Shown: positions 36,164 to 46,586 of the stretch, one piece after another | Numbering within the stretch: position 1 is the first letter of the stretch | Layout: each line of letters starts with the position of its first letter | NCBI GenBank assembly: GCA_039621445.1 | Contig: CP154956.1 | Span: 11,035,443-11,099,442, forward strand | Direction: 5' to 3' | DNA from: Euglena gracilis | Lineage: Eukaryota > Euglenida > Euglenophyceae > Euglenales | Length of the DNA: 64,000 bases | Program-made: the position numbers and the translations under genes | The notes under the pieces: model-generated | What the model was told of the DNA's origin: nothing | The model's input: the letters and a program-made list of their open reading frames with translations, nothing else | Databases searched by the model: none

Positions 36164-36483
36164 CCCAAAAATGTGCACAGACGAGAAGGGTGGTTGGAAC
36201 AATTCTGTTGATTTCGTCTTGGTCCCCGCAGTACTCACGTCCTTGAGCATTCAGGAAGGGGCCCGGCACGGCAGGCAGGTGCAAATGTGCGCCGTCCATA
36301 GGGATGGCACACAAGGGAGGGAAAGGGGGTGAGGGAAGTAGCGTGGCGAGGCTGCGATTGTCGCCGCTCCCCTATGTGAGTTGAGGGGAAATCCCTTATG
36401 GACGAACAAACCACACCCAGGAATTCAGCTCTGCCCCCCCCCCCCCACCATTTGACTCACCCCTGGCTTAGTTACTTATATTA
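36164..36483. other. No recognised gene
   Basis: Unique-looking DNA without features. Confidence 0.4.
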
Positions 36484-36881
36484 CCTCCCCCCCCCCTTGT
36501 CTAAGCACCACCCTTGTCTAAGCACCACCCCCCCGGTTCTTACCCATCTTTTTAAAGGTCATCGTCACGGGGAGGTATATTTTGTGTGCATTTTTAAGGG
36601 AAATTTCTCAAAAAGTTCGAAATCTCTGCAACTTCTGAGACCTGATTTGGTGAGGTATTTTTGATTTCTGCATCCAAATGTGTGTAAGTTCAACAGTGGA
36701 CCTCCAAAATACGGGGAATATTTCCTTTTCGGTGCAAAGCGCCGGTTTTTTTTTGCATTCAAAAATTTCCCCCTTGTCTAAGCACCACCCCCCTGGTTCT
36801 TACCCATATTTTGGCAAAATAAGCACCACCCCCCCGGTTCTTACCCATCTTTTCTGGTGCTTAGACAAGGGGGGGGGGAGG
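36484..36881. mobile_element. TA-flanked MITE, CTTGTCTAAGCACCACC family
   Basis: Inverted ends CCTCCCCCCCCCCTTGTCTAAGCACC and GGTGCTTAGACAAGGGGGGGGGAGG (outer 20 bases nearly perfect), flanked by TA (36482-36483 and 36882-36883). Inside, GCACCACCCCCCCGGTTCTTACCCAT occurs three times. Diverged relative at 27767-28107. Confidence 0.8.
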
Positions 36882-37060
36882 TATGGATGTTGTATTATTA
36901 TGTATTATTATATATATTGTATGATTGGTGTGTCTGCTCGACAGAGGCATGGAAGGAAAAATTCCTTCAGTGCTAAAAGACAATCTCGCTGAAAAATCGT
37001 CGCCCCCGGAAATCGCCCAGAGAAGGCTTCTCATATCTCTGGTCAGGAGGGGTTTGGAAC

Positions 37061-37326
37061 CAGGGATTTTTTTAAGTTTGGACCCCGGGGGGGGGCAGAG
37101 TGGGTGGGTCCGGCCGAGCCCCCCCCCGGGGGGGGGTCCCCCCCGGAGGGGGGTGGGATATACTTTTCGGCGCCACAGGCGCCGAAAAAATTCTATTTTT
37201 TTTAGCACTTTTCGCAATTTTTCGGCCATTTTTTTGTGGGGCCCCCGGGACCCCCCTCCCCCCCCCCCCGGGGGGGGGGGTGGGGGGGGGCCCCCCCCCC
37301 CCCCCGGTCTTAAAAAAAAACCTCTG
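37061..37326. mobile_element. hAT-like MITE with TTYGGAAC duplication
   Basis: Starts CAGGGATTTTTTTAAG and ends GGTCTTAAAAAAAAACCTCTG. The flanks are TTTGGAAC (37053-37060) and TTCGGAAC (37327-37334), seven of eight identical. The core GGGATATACTTTTCGGCGCC is the family hallmark. Confidence 0.8.
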
Positions 37327-37329
37327 TTC

Positions 37330-38880
37330 GGAACCCCCCCTGGGGTTGGTAAAAAAAAAACCTGGCGAAGGCCAAGGGGGTGAAAATATACGTGTGAGGA
37401 GGGAAAGGGGAGGTGCGGGGTGGAGGCACCCCCCCAGGGAGATCCAGAAGCAGGTTTCTTTCAGCCAGCAGCACCTTTCTTTCCAGCCAGCAGCCTCCAG
37501 CCGGGGGTCAACACAGTTCGGGCCAGCCTGGTGAAGCCGGGCTGGACTGAAAAGGAATTTTGACACATGACCAAAAACGGCGTTTTTGGGTGGTTTTGGG
37601 GTCTTCACCTCAATACTTAGGCTGAATAATGCTGGATAATGGCATTTTTGCCTGTTTCTGGGTCCAGCTGCCAGTCGACCGGACCCCCGGACCCCCCTCC
37701 CCTCTCAGCCCCTGCAGGGGGTCCAGCCAGCACTTTTATCCAGGCCCGTGGGACCGCCCCCCCCCCCCCGGCGTGCTTCAGAAAACCCCTGCCCCCAGCA
37801 AACGCAGCCTCCCCCACGTCCGGTAGTCCGGCGGCGTAGTGTGTGTGTGTGCGTGCGTGTGTTCCGGCTTCCCGCCCAGAGCGGCCATGGCGCGGCTGGA
37901 GGCGGCTGGCTCTCTTCGGCCTTTGCGGGCCGTTGTTGGGCCACCCCTCCGCCCGTGCCCTGTGCCCTCTGACACTGGAAACGGACAGCAGTGCAGGCTT
38001 CTTGTGGTTGGGTGCTTGAAGTGGCCCACCGCTCATGGACACGCCCCCCCACCAGTTCCTGTTGCCCCACGTCCACTGTGTGCTGCTGGTAATTGTTGAT
38101 TTCAGAATCCCGTTTTGGGGGGTTTTGCTTTCTGTTGTCGTTCATACCAATCTGCTGCAAGGTCGGTCAGTTGGCGTACCCCCCCCCCCCCAAATAACGG
38201 GGCGGGGTGCCAGTAACCATCTTTTTGACCTTCCCCATTGCCCCGTTATTCGGGCACTACCCATCAAAGCTCTCTCCTTCGGAAAGAATCAAGGGCTATA
38301 TTTTGAAAATGAATTGAATACGATTTTGACCCATCCCTGCTTCCAGTTGCACCATCCGTCTCTTCTTTTTCTCCCCAAAACCTGCTGCGAAGCACTCGCC
38401 GCAGGCAAATGTCGTGCGATATTTTTGTTGTCGCTTGGACCAAAAAAACTGAGGGTGCCCCGTTATTGGAACCATCTTTTTCGGCACCCCGTTATTTGGG
38501 CACTGCCCACTCAAAGGGCACTGCCCTGTTATTTGGGGGGGTTTATGGTCTGCTTGGCGCAGCACTGTCTCACGGGGATGCCCACTGCCCCCTGGGTCAG
38601 CCGTTTTATTGAGATTTTCGATGAGACCATCACCAGGGCACGTTCTTTCTGGACCCCCTTCCTGCTTTTTGGCTTCCCCCCCACTTTTGTCCACTACTGC
38701 CTTCTTTTGGCCACTTTTTTTTTTGGCCGCGTTTGCTCGTGTTTGTCGACTTCCGCTGGCCCAAGGAAGATGTAAGTCCGACCGGGGCCGACTGGTGCAC
38801 CAAAATGCGAAGTGACCACGGGCTAAGTGGATCTATGGTTTGGGTGCCTGTCCAATTCGTTGATTTCCCCCACGGAAGCC
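37330..38880. other. Gene not recognised; GC-rich patches
   Basis: 37780-38060 is GC-rich and homopolymer-free and may contain an exon. 38200-38560 contains repeated CCCGTTATTTGGGCAC / GGGGGG segments in both orientations. The frame around 38600-38700 reads EIFDETITRARSFWTPFLLF, protein-like but unassigned. Confidence 0.3.
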
Positions 38881-39120
38881 TGGGCCAACTGAGCTTGCGC
38901 TCTGGAGCCTATCCCCGTGGGGCCAGGGCGCGCCAGCTCCGGCAACTCCCCCGGAGAACGGCACGCCGGGCGCCCCGCGCCGCGGCAATTGGCCCGGGCG
39001 CGCTCCTCCGGGGTGTTCTCCCCGTTCTGTGTCTTCCGTTGTGGTCTGGTGTTCCACGGCGATGGCGTGGCGGGGGACACCCAAGACTTCACGCTGCCCC
39101 GGCGGTCGGTGTGGGAGTTT
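38880..39120. other. GC-rich island, candidate exon
   Basis: High-GC, homopolymer-free segment open on both strands; one + frame reads VFSPFCVFRCGLVFHGDGVA. Compositionally exon-like, but no family was recognised. Confidence 0.25.
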
Positions 39121-39154
39121 TCACACGTTCTTCGGTTGGGGCTGGCTTTGTGTA

Positions 39155-39289
39155 CCCCCCCCCCCTAGTCGTATGACCACCCCTCATTTATGACCACCCC
39201 CCGGTCACAGGTTGCAGGTTATGGGGGTGTTATGACCCCCCCCCCCCGGTCACAGGTTGCAGGAACCCGGTCATACGACTGGGGGGGGG
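39155..39289. mobile_element. TA-flanked MITE, TAGTCGTAYGACC family
   Basis: Nearly identical to 33956-34090; TA flanks at 39153-39154 and 39290-39291. Confidence 0.8.
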
Positions 39290-39576
39290 TACCACATTCC
39301 TGAACGTTCTGGAGTGCCCTGGTCCAAATCCAGCACAAGGTTGAATTTTTTCCTGCCGGGTATAAAAATGCTTGTCTTTCTGTGGTTTGAACCATGTGCT
39401 TGGCCTAAATTGATGACACCCACCGTGGGGTGTCTCCCGGTGCTGCTATTTACCATCCAGTGGGAACCAGTCGAAGTCGCACGGGCCCTTGTTTGTGATG
39501 GCGACCACCTTTCTGGCACCCCCATCCTCTCCAAATTCTGGCATGTTTCTTGTGGATTATGGATGATGCCAATCAG

Positions 39577-40067
39577 CAGGGGGGGGGGGAAAATGCGTTT
39601 CGCATTTTTTCGCATTTTTGCGCATTTTTTGCGCATTTTTTCAAATTTTCCAAAAATGCGCATTTTTGCGCATTTTTTTCGCATTTTTTGCGCATTTTTT
39701 CGTTTTTTTCAGCACATTTTTTTGCTTTTTGGCACATTTTTTTGTGATTTTCCAAAATTTTCGCATTTTTTGACCATTTTTGCAATTTTTTGCAAAAATT
39801 TGAAATTTTTGACTTTTTTTGAAACGTACATTTTCCTCATTATTCTACATGATTTCTTCAAATTTGGTGCCATTTTTGCATGTTTTTGGGTAATTTTTGC
39901 ATTTTCGTGATTTTTGTGCATTTTTTCTCGGATTTTGCACATTTTTGCGCATTTTTTCCAAAAATGCGCATTTTTTGCGCATTTTTTTGCGCATTTTTGC
40001 GCATTTTTGCGCATTTTTGCGCATTTTTTCCGAGGCCGGGCGAGCGCATTTCCCCCCCCCCCCCCTG
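39577..40067. mobile_element. CAGGGGG...GCATTTTT element, copy 2
   Basis: A 491-bp near-identical copy of 18840-19286, flanked by CAATCAG on both sides (39570-39576 and 40068-40074). The two copies differ mainly by short indels in the GCGCATTTTT arrays, implying a recent origin. Confidence 0.88.
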
Positions 40068-40369
40068 CAATCAGGAATTGATTTGCTTTGTGTTTGTTCT
40101 CCAGGGCAGAGACAAAGATTAACCTGTTCTGTATCAGTTCTATGTCAGTTACATATTTTTTTTAATTTTATTTGACCAAATTTCTATTTTGCCGCCTTCT
40201 GTAAAAAAGGTAAACTCGAATGTCCAATATAAATTTTTTTTGAAGATAAAAGTGGCGGTCTGGGACCAGAATGAATGCAGAGAACAGGGTTCAAGGTTCG
40301 ATTTCGCCCCCCGGGGCACTCCATCCCCCCGAAAAATTGGATTTTTTCCCGGTGCTTGCACCAAAAGTA

Positions 40370-40793
40370 CCCGCCCCCCCCCTTGTCCACCGACCACCCC
40401 TATATACCGACCACCCCCCGGTCGGGGGTTGCAGGTTGAGGGGGGTGTACGACCACCCTCCCTGGTCGGGGGTTGCAGGTGACCACCAAAATTTTTCCTC
40501 TCATGTGCTTATTGACCAGCTTTTTTTCCCGTGTTTCCTGTCCATTGAGTGTTCGTCATGTTCCCTCCGGGGAGTCCTGTTTTGTTTGAGTGTAGTGATG
40601 GCATTGGTCCCTCACCTAATGGGGAGAAATATTACCGTTATGAAATTGCACCTTTTTTGGCTTTTGGTTTTGTTTTGGCCCCTAGTGGTACGACCACCCC
40701 CCGGTCGGGGGTTGCAGGTTGTGGGGGGTGTACGACCACCCCCCCTGGTCGGGGGTTGCAGGAACCCGGTCGGTGGACAAGGGGGGGGGCGGG
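40370..40793. mobile_element. TA-flanked composite MITE, CTTGTCCACCGACC ends
   Basis: Inverted ends CCCGCCCCCCCCCCTTGTCC and GGACAAGGGGGGGGGCGGG with TA flanks (40368-40369 and 40794-40795). Two internal blocks (about 40395-40480 and 40687-40770) carry CGGTCGGGGGTTGCAGG, related to the CGGTCACAGGTTGCAGG family. They enclose about 200 bp of unrelated DNA, as if two elements moved together. Confidence 0.7.
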
Positions 40794-40799
40794 TACCCA

Positions 40800-41240
40800 A
40801 AATCACATCAGGGACTCGTTGGGGACTACGTGGCGAGCGTGGCCAAATCACATCGAAGGGGGCAGGCAGAGAAAGGGGTTTTCATCTTTGTGCAAATCAG
40901 CAGCGCTGGAAATGTTTCGGCGAATTTGTTGTCTTGATCATTTCAACAGGGAAAAGGGGTTACCCCATTAACCCGCTTGCTTTTGCAGCTTACCCTTGCT
41001 GCACGGCGGCCACTGTGGACCCTATATTACACAACACAGGTTGCTTCTTTGGTCTGACCCAGACGCCTACGCGCACAGTAGGCTTCCAAGGCTGTGTGTC
41101 TACCTCCCTCTGAGTGCGTTTTAGGGGAAGGGCAGGGTTTGAAGAGATGTGGGTGTTGTGTACCATTGCTTGAGGTGTGTCTGACCCCACTCTGGGGGGG
41201 GAGAGGATATTAACTGAGAGTTGGTTTTGTACAGGGGGAG
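40800..41240. other. No recognised gene
   Basis: Unique-looking DNA. Short frames only. Confidence 0.4.
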
Positions 41241-41249
41241 GTGAGGTGA

Positions 41250-41702
41250 CGGGGGTGAGTGACTGGTTCTTTTGGAGTGACTGACTGGTTTTTGGAAAGA
41301 CGCCCTCCCCCCCCCCCCCAAGGGGGAGTCGGCAAAAAACCACTAAAGTGCCCCGGCGCCAAAGGCGCCAGAAATTTTTTTTGGCCTTTTTTTGCGTGTT
41401 TTTGGTGTGTTTTTTTCCAGAGTGGCCAACGGGGGGGGGGGTCAGCCAGTGATTATGTCCAAGGCCCCCCCTCCCGCTCTTGGTTTAAAAAACAATGGCG
41501 GCTTCAAAAAGTGCCCAAAATTGCCTTTTCGGGTGATTTTTTCCTCCAGATGATAAAAACATAATAAGTGTGCCAGCGCAAAGCGCCGGGGAAGAAAAGT
41601 GTTGGTTCCATGTGGGGTTCCCGGCATACAATTTTTTATTGACCCCGGAGGCTTTTCGAAAAACTAGTCAGTCACTTTTTTCCAGGAAACCAGTCAGTCA
41701 CT
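41250..41702. mobile_element. GTGACTGACTGGTTT foldback element
   Basis: The left end contains GTGAGTGACTGGTTC and GTGACTGACTGGTTTTTGG. The right end is its inverse (CCAGGAAACCAGTCAGTCAC). The interior contains GGCGCCAAAGGCGCC and G/C homopolymers. A truncated relative is at 2311-2545. Confidence 0.65.
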
Positions 41703-42970
41703 ACCCTCTGGATATTTCACCCGGAAGTTGCACCCCCAGATCCTAAAATTGAAGTGTTGTGGCAGTGACGTTCCCCCCTCACTGCTCATCGCCCGGTGGA
41801 TTGGTTGCGGCCAAGCACACATCCATGCAGCCGGCCCACACATCACCCATCCTATGGCTTGTCCCCAGTGCAACTGCACTTGGCCGTTCTTTTGACGCAA
41901 TTCACCGAACCCAAAGCAAACCAAATTTTGTGGGCTGGCACTTTGTTCTCCCATGCCAGGGATGCTTTCTGGCCCGTGGTTCAGAAAGTTACCCCAAAAA
42001 AGTAACGGCCTGGGCACAGGAAAGATCACTTTCACTTTGTCCCTCGTGCCTGGTGCGATGCCATGCCGGGAAAGTCCAGTTTCAGTCTGTTGTCCCTGCT
42101 GGGTCTCACATCTGGGCGCGCTCTGTTTGTCTGCCGAATTCTTGTTTGCTGCTTGCCTGGTGATTGGAAATTTGTGATTGTCCAGAATTGCAGCCCCAGC
42201 ACCTGATCTCATGGTGCGGGGTGATGGCTTTTCGGATACCGGTCGGGACCCAAAATTTTGAAAAACTTTTTTTTTTGCTCAAAAACACTTTTTTTTCACT
42301 TTAGAACGTCAAAAAAAAAGTGTTTTTGAGCGCAAAAAATTTTTCGGACCCGGACCACCCACCCACCCCCCTGGCCGCTGGTGTTCTTGGCCATTTCCGG
42401 GTCAAAAAGTCGAATTTTTTTTTGCCCAAAACCATTTTGACCTCCCGGACCCGAAAAAGAGTTTTTGAGCCGAAAATGAGCGGTTTTCGACCCGCCAGCG
42501 CCCTGTTTTTTTTTTTTGGGGCCTGAATCAGGGACCAGCCTCCGGCTGGCAAAAAGGCTGCTGGCTGGATTTGAGCTGCTGGCTGGACCCCCCCCGGGGG
42601 GGGTCCGGGGCTGGAGGGGGCTGGGCTGGGCTGGGTCGACGAAAAACAAAATTTTCTAACACATTTTTGCCATTTTCGACATTTTTGATGGGTGGTCTCT
42701 GGGGGGCCGTGATGGAGGAAGCTGCGATGTGAGCTGTGTGCGATGTGTGCGGGTGAGCTGGGTAGCCCAATTGGCCGGCCGGCCTTCGGCCGGGTGGGCC
42801 GGCCTGCGGCCGGGCTGGCCCGACTTTATTTCACTTGACCCCCCGGGGGGGGGCTCCCAGTCCGAATTTGGGCTGCTGGCTGGATTTGAGCTGCTGGCTG
42901 GCTGGACCCCCCCCCCCGGGGGAAGGGTACCCTCCGGCTTAAGAAATTCCCTGGCCCGAATGCTTTGCGT
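41703..42970. other. No recognised gene; CTGGCTGG repeats
   Basis: GAGCTGCTGGCTGGACCCCCC occurs at 42567-42592 and, with CTGGATTTGAGCTGCTGGCTGG, at 42868-42912. GGCCGGCC clusters are at 42770-42825. A (T)n/(A)n palindrome (CAAAAACACTTTTTTTT, 42280-42325) is a foldback. Confidence 0.45.
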
Positions 42971-43499
42971 GTCTGCGATACGATGTTTTTCTGCCTCCCG
43001 GACCGGAAAGTCGGACTCCCACGACAGAGGAAGGGGGGGGAAGGGACCAAGAGGGCGAAGCACAAGAAGATGGTGAGGTCCTGCTTTCTTTGCCGGCTGC
43101 TCTGTTCTGGTGTTTGTGCGTGCGCGGGGGGGTGCTTCTTACTGCGCCTTTGTTGCCGGAGTTGGCGATGTTGAGGCCTCCTCCGACACCTTGGCGAAGC
43201 TGAACCGTCGTGGCCATTCCCCCCCCTCTCCCATGGTCGCTTGGTGGGCCCCCCCCCCCTTGATGGTGGTCTCTTTCTTTGTTGCTGGGTGGGTGGTTGG
43301 GGCTGCCTGGTTGGGGGCCCCCTTTCTGGTTGGGATGTTTTTCTTTTTCTGCCTATTTTTTGGGCGGGAGGGTTGGGCTCACCATCTTCTTGTGCTTCGC
43401 CCTCTTGGTCCCTTCCTCCCCCTTCCTCTGTCGTGGGAGTCCGAGACCATTCGGGCTCCGCACTGCGAGATGGTGAGGTATTGTGCACCCCCCTTTGGA

Positions 43500-44440
43500 C
43501 CATGATATTTTGGATTTTTGAAACGACACCCAGCCTCAAATAATGAGCTTGGAAGGCCCCAAAATTTTTCCACTGACCCAGTTGCTGGACTTCTTCCACT
43601 TGCAAACCAGCATTTTTCCACCATAAAACCCCCGCCCCTCTGGTGCTGTGGGGTTTCCAGTGGGTGGTGTCCACCCCCCCCCTCTTGCAGAATTTCTCTG
43701 GTCAGGGAATTCACCCTTTCTGATGTCAAAGGTCTTTTACCATCCAAAGACCATAACAAATTATTTTTGTGTCCAATCATGTGGGCTGTCCTTTCCACAT
43801 ACTCTTTCAATAAATGCCATGGGCTGATGAGGGGGGTGTGTGCCAAATTCAATACTTCTTCCCATCTTGGGAATTGCCACCCTTTCCTTTGCAATAAAAT
43901 AAAAAATTTTTCTCCCACAAAACTGATTTTTCGCTGTGTCCTCCTGGATCAACCCCCCTGTGGAGGGCCAAAAGCCTCCAACAGATGATGAGTCTGTTTC
44001 TGAGCTCTTTCAGAGATAGGTCTGAGAGGGGTGTGGAATTCTTCATGATGTTTTCTAGGAAATCAGTGGGGTCCCAAAAGTGGGCATACTTGCAGACATT
44101 GGCATTCCACTTCCTTTTCAATGGAGCCAGAAGAGGTGAAAATCTCAAAGACCCAAACCCTGGGAGTAACAATGCTGCTGCATATGCATTTCGTGCAGTA
44201 TTGATGCTATGAACAGCAAGATCAAGGATGGCCTCAGCCATCTTGTGGACTGTGCAATCCTGCAGGGGCACCCCTTTGTGTAATAATTGGCCCACCAATG
44301 CCCTGAAGGCTGAGTCATATCTTTTGACATTTCCCAGATTTTTTATGTAAGTGTCGATACTGGACACCGAAACTTCCTGGGATTGTAATATTTGCCTGAC
44401 ACAATCAAGCAGGCCAAATTCCACCTTGGGGGGGGCATCT
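43500..44440 (-). pseudogene. DIRS tyrosine recombinase, frameshifted
   Basis: The N-terminal core-binding part (about 44430-43900) reads FGLLDCVRQILQSQEVSVSS, then LLLPGFGSLRF and KRKWNANVCKYAHFWDP. A middle part in another frame (43918-43625) reads HMIGHKNNLLWSLDGKRPLT. The catalytic end in a third frame (43674-43500) reads KPHSTRGAGVLWWKNAGLQV and then LGQWKNFGAFQAHYLRLG, showing the H-x-x-R pair and the Tyr nucleophile. The shifts lie near homopolymer runs (for example the C-run at 43673-43682), so they may be real decay or polymerase/sequencing slippage. Confidence 0.8.
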
Positions 44441-46586
44441 CCTCCCCCCAGCAGTTGGTGAACAGACCCCATTGGGGGGGTACCAGCAAAACTCTGCTGC
44501 CTGGCTGCCTGATTGACATTAATTGGCGCCACCATGATGTCGAAGCCCAGTGGGGTACGATCAACAGACAATGCAGGTCTGGGTTTAACATTAATCTCTG
44601 AACCCATTGGGGAATGATGCTCCAGGGGGGGTTTGCATAAACTGGGGGGAGGCCCCTCAAATCTGCCCTCAAGGCATCCACCAGCAAAGCCCCTTGGTGG
44701 GGGTGTCGACAAACAAACTTGGGGAATTTTTTGTTGCTGGGTGTGCAAAACATGTCCACCTCTGGGGATATGTCTTTTCTGAAAAATTGAACAATTTGGT
44801 GAAAGATGTTCAGGTTTAGGGTATAATCCCCTGGGTCCTTTTGTTCTCTGGTCAAGGAGTCTGCCAATTGCTCCTTTGTGGGAACCCAAACCACCTGCAA
44901 GTTGATTTGCTTTTCTTGGCAATGATACAGCAGGGGTTTTAAGATGGAATTTAAATATGGCTTTCTGCCTCCCCATTTTGTTAAATAACTCACAGCCACC
45001 CGGCTGTCCACATGAAGCACAATTGTTTGTTTTGGTTTGGCCAGTGCTTTGACAGTTTCCACTGCAGCTTGCAATTCTTTTTGATTGATATGAAGGACAT
45101 GCAGGTCCCTCCAAAAATCCTGCACCTTATGTCCTGAAGCCTTGTTCAGCCCCCCCCACTGCCAGGTGCTGCTGTCTGAAAAGAGATTCTGAGTGGCCTG
45201 GGATTGAAATGCCCTGCCAACCCCTGGCTGCAAAAATGCCTTTAATTCCACAATTTGATCCTTGACCCCCTGGAGAATGGTTAGGGTGTGGTCCCAGCCC
45301 CACTTTGTGTGCAGGTCCACCATTTTGCAAAGTTGATCTGTCAGAATTCTGAGAAATGGCATTGAGACTAAATAGCTTCTGACTTGACCCACAATCGAAC
45401 TGAGTTTTCTGCAGCTCATTTTTTGTGCTGTGAGCACCTTGCCTAGCTCCTTTCTGAGGGATGTCAGCTTTTCTTGAGGAATTTCTAATTGGTCTTTTTT
45501 CAGATTGATCCACTGGCCCAAATGTTTTATTTCCTGTGTTGGTTCCAGACAGGATTTGGGGAGGTTTAATCTGAAACCTGCCAACAAAAGGTCTCTTTTT
45601 ACCTCTGCCAAATGTTGGGCTGCTGTCTTTTTGCTGGGGGCTAGCAGCAAAATGTCGTCCAGGTAGATGAAAACTACCTTTCCCTCCTTTCTCCACTTCC
45701 TTTCCCAGACTCTCATGAGAGTCATAAACTTTTGTGGCAGGCTGCTGATGCCGAAGCATGCAGCCTGAAACTGCCAGGTTTCCCCCCCCACCTGCATGCA
45801 AACATTTTTTTCCAGGCTGCTGTGCAGCTTTAGGTGAAAATAAGCATCTTTCAGATCGATTTTTCCACAGAACCAGCCCTTTTTGAAATATGGGAAACTG
45901 TTTCCCATGTGTTCCAGTCTGAACTTCTGGGGGGTGAAGTGGAGATTTAACTGTCGACAATCTGAGATTAATCTTTCTTTTGTCTTTTCCCCCTCTTTTT
46001 TGGAAATGATGAAATAAGGGACAAAATGTTTTGCCTCCTCTGGGGGGATTTGCCTGGTTGCCCCTGCACATTCGTATTCCCTCAGAATTTTTTGGGCAGT
46101 CATTATTTCTTGGGGTGTCTTGAAGGGAACTTTTAATGACATCTGAGGGGGGAGGGGGAGATCTGCCATAACCCCTTCCCTTATCAGGTTTAATACCTCT
46201 CTGCTGGCTCCTGCCTTGACACAATGGGGGATACTGGCCTGCAGGGCCTTGTAGGGGGGCACCCCTGGGTGTAATGTATCTGGGGATTCCACAGGCCCCA
46301 TCACAGGGGTCCTTCCCCTGGGCTGCCCCATCACTGGGGGCCCCTCTGGGTGCCCCATCACTGGGGCTGCAGCTGGCCCTGCCATAGGGCTTCTCAAAGA
46401 CAGGCTTTCCCCTTGTTTTGGAATGATGGGGGAAGGTCTGTGGTGGGGTGGTACATATAATGCTGGGCTGATTATCTTCTGGGGGGGGCCTGCCTGAGCC
46501 AATCTTGGGCCTCCCCCCCAAGGGCTGATGTGGTCTTGATGGTTTTGGCCACCACTTGCCTTCAGGGCTTTGGCCTGCAGAGGCAC
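44343..46586 (-). CDS. DIRS reverse transcriptase-RNase H-methyltransferase
   Basis: An intact 747-codon frame. After a Pro-rich linker come the RT domain (about residues 185-400, with HFVPYFIISKKEG, IDLKDAYFHLKL and the catalytic YLDD in FIYLDDILLL), RNase H (about 460-590, FSDSSTWQWGG, ELQAAVETVKAL, HVDSRVAVSYL), and a Dam-like N6-adenine methyltransferase-type domain at the end (VDMFCTPSNKKFPKFVCR, then YANPPWSIIPQWV). It overlaps the recombinase frame downstream and the gag-like frame upstream by about 25 bases, so gag and pol may be linked by frameshifting. All RT and RNase H key residues seen look intact. Confidence 0.9.
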   Translation of the reverse strand: MPLQAKALKASGGQNHQDHISPWGGGPRLAQAGPPQKIISPALYVPPHHRPSPIIPKQGESLSLRSPMAGPAAAPVMGHPEGPPVMGQPRGRTPVMGPVESPDTLHPGVPPYKALQASIPHCVKAGASREVLNLIREGVMADLPLPPQMSLKVPFKTPQEIMTAQKILREYECAGATRQIPPEEAKHFVPYFIISKKEGEKTKERLISDCRQLNLHFTPQKFRLEHMGNSFPYFKKGWFCGKIDLKDAYFHLKLHSSLEKNVCMQVGGETWQFQAACFGISSLPQKFMTLMRVWERKWRKEGKVVFIYLDDILLLAPSKKTAAQHLAEVKRDLLLAGFRLNLPKSCLEPTQEIKHLGQWINLKKDQLEIPQEKLTSLRKELGKVLTAQKMSCRKLSSIVGQVRSYLVSMPFLRILTDQLCKMVDLHTKWGWDHTLTILQGVKDQIVELKAFLQPGVGRAFQSQATQNLFSDSSTWQWGGLNKASGHKVQDFWRDLHVLHINQKELQAAVETVKALAKPKQTIVLHVDSRVAVSYLTKWGGRKPYLNSILKPLLYHCQEKQINLQVVWVPTKEQLADSLTREQKDPGDYTLNLNIFHQIVQFFRKDISPEVDMFCTPSNKKFPKFVCRHPHQGALLVDALRADLRGLPPVYANPPWSIIPQWVQRLMLNPDLHCLLIVPHWASTSWWRQLMSIRQPGSRVLLVPPQWGLFTNCWGEEMPPPRWNLACLIVSGKYYNPRKFRCPVSTLT

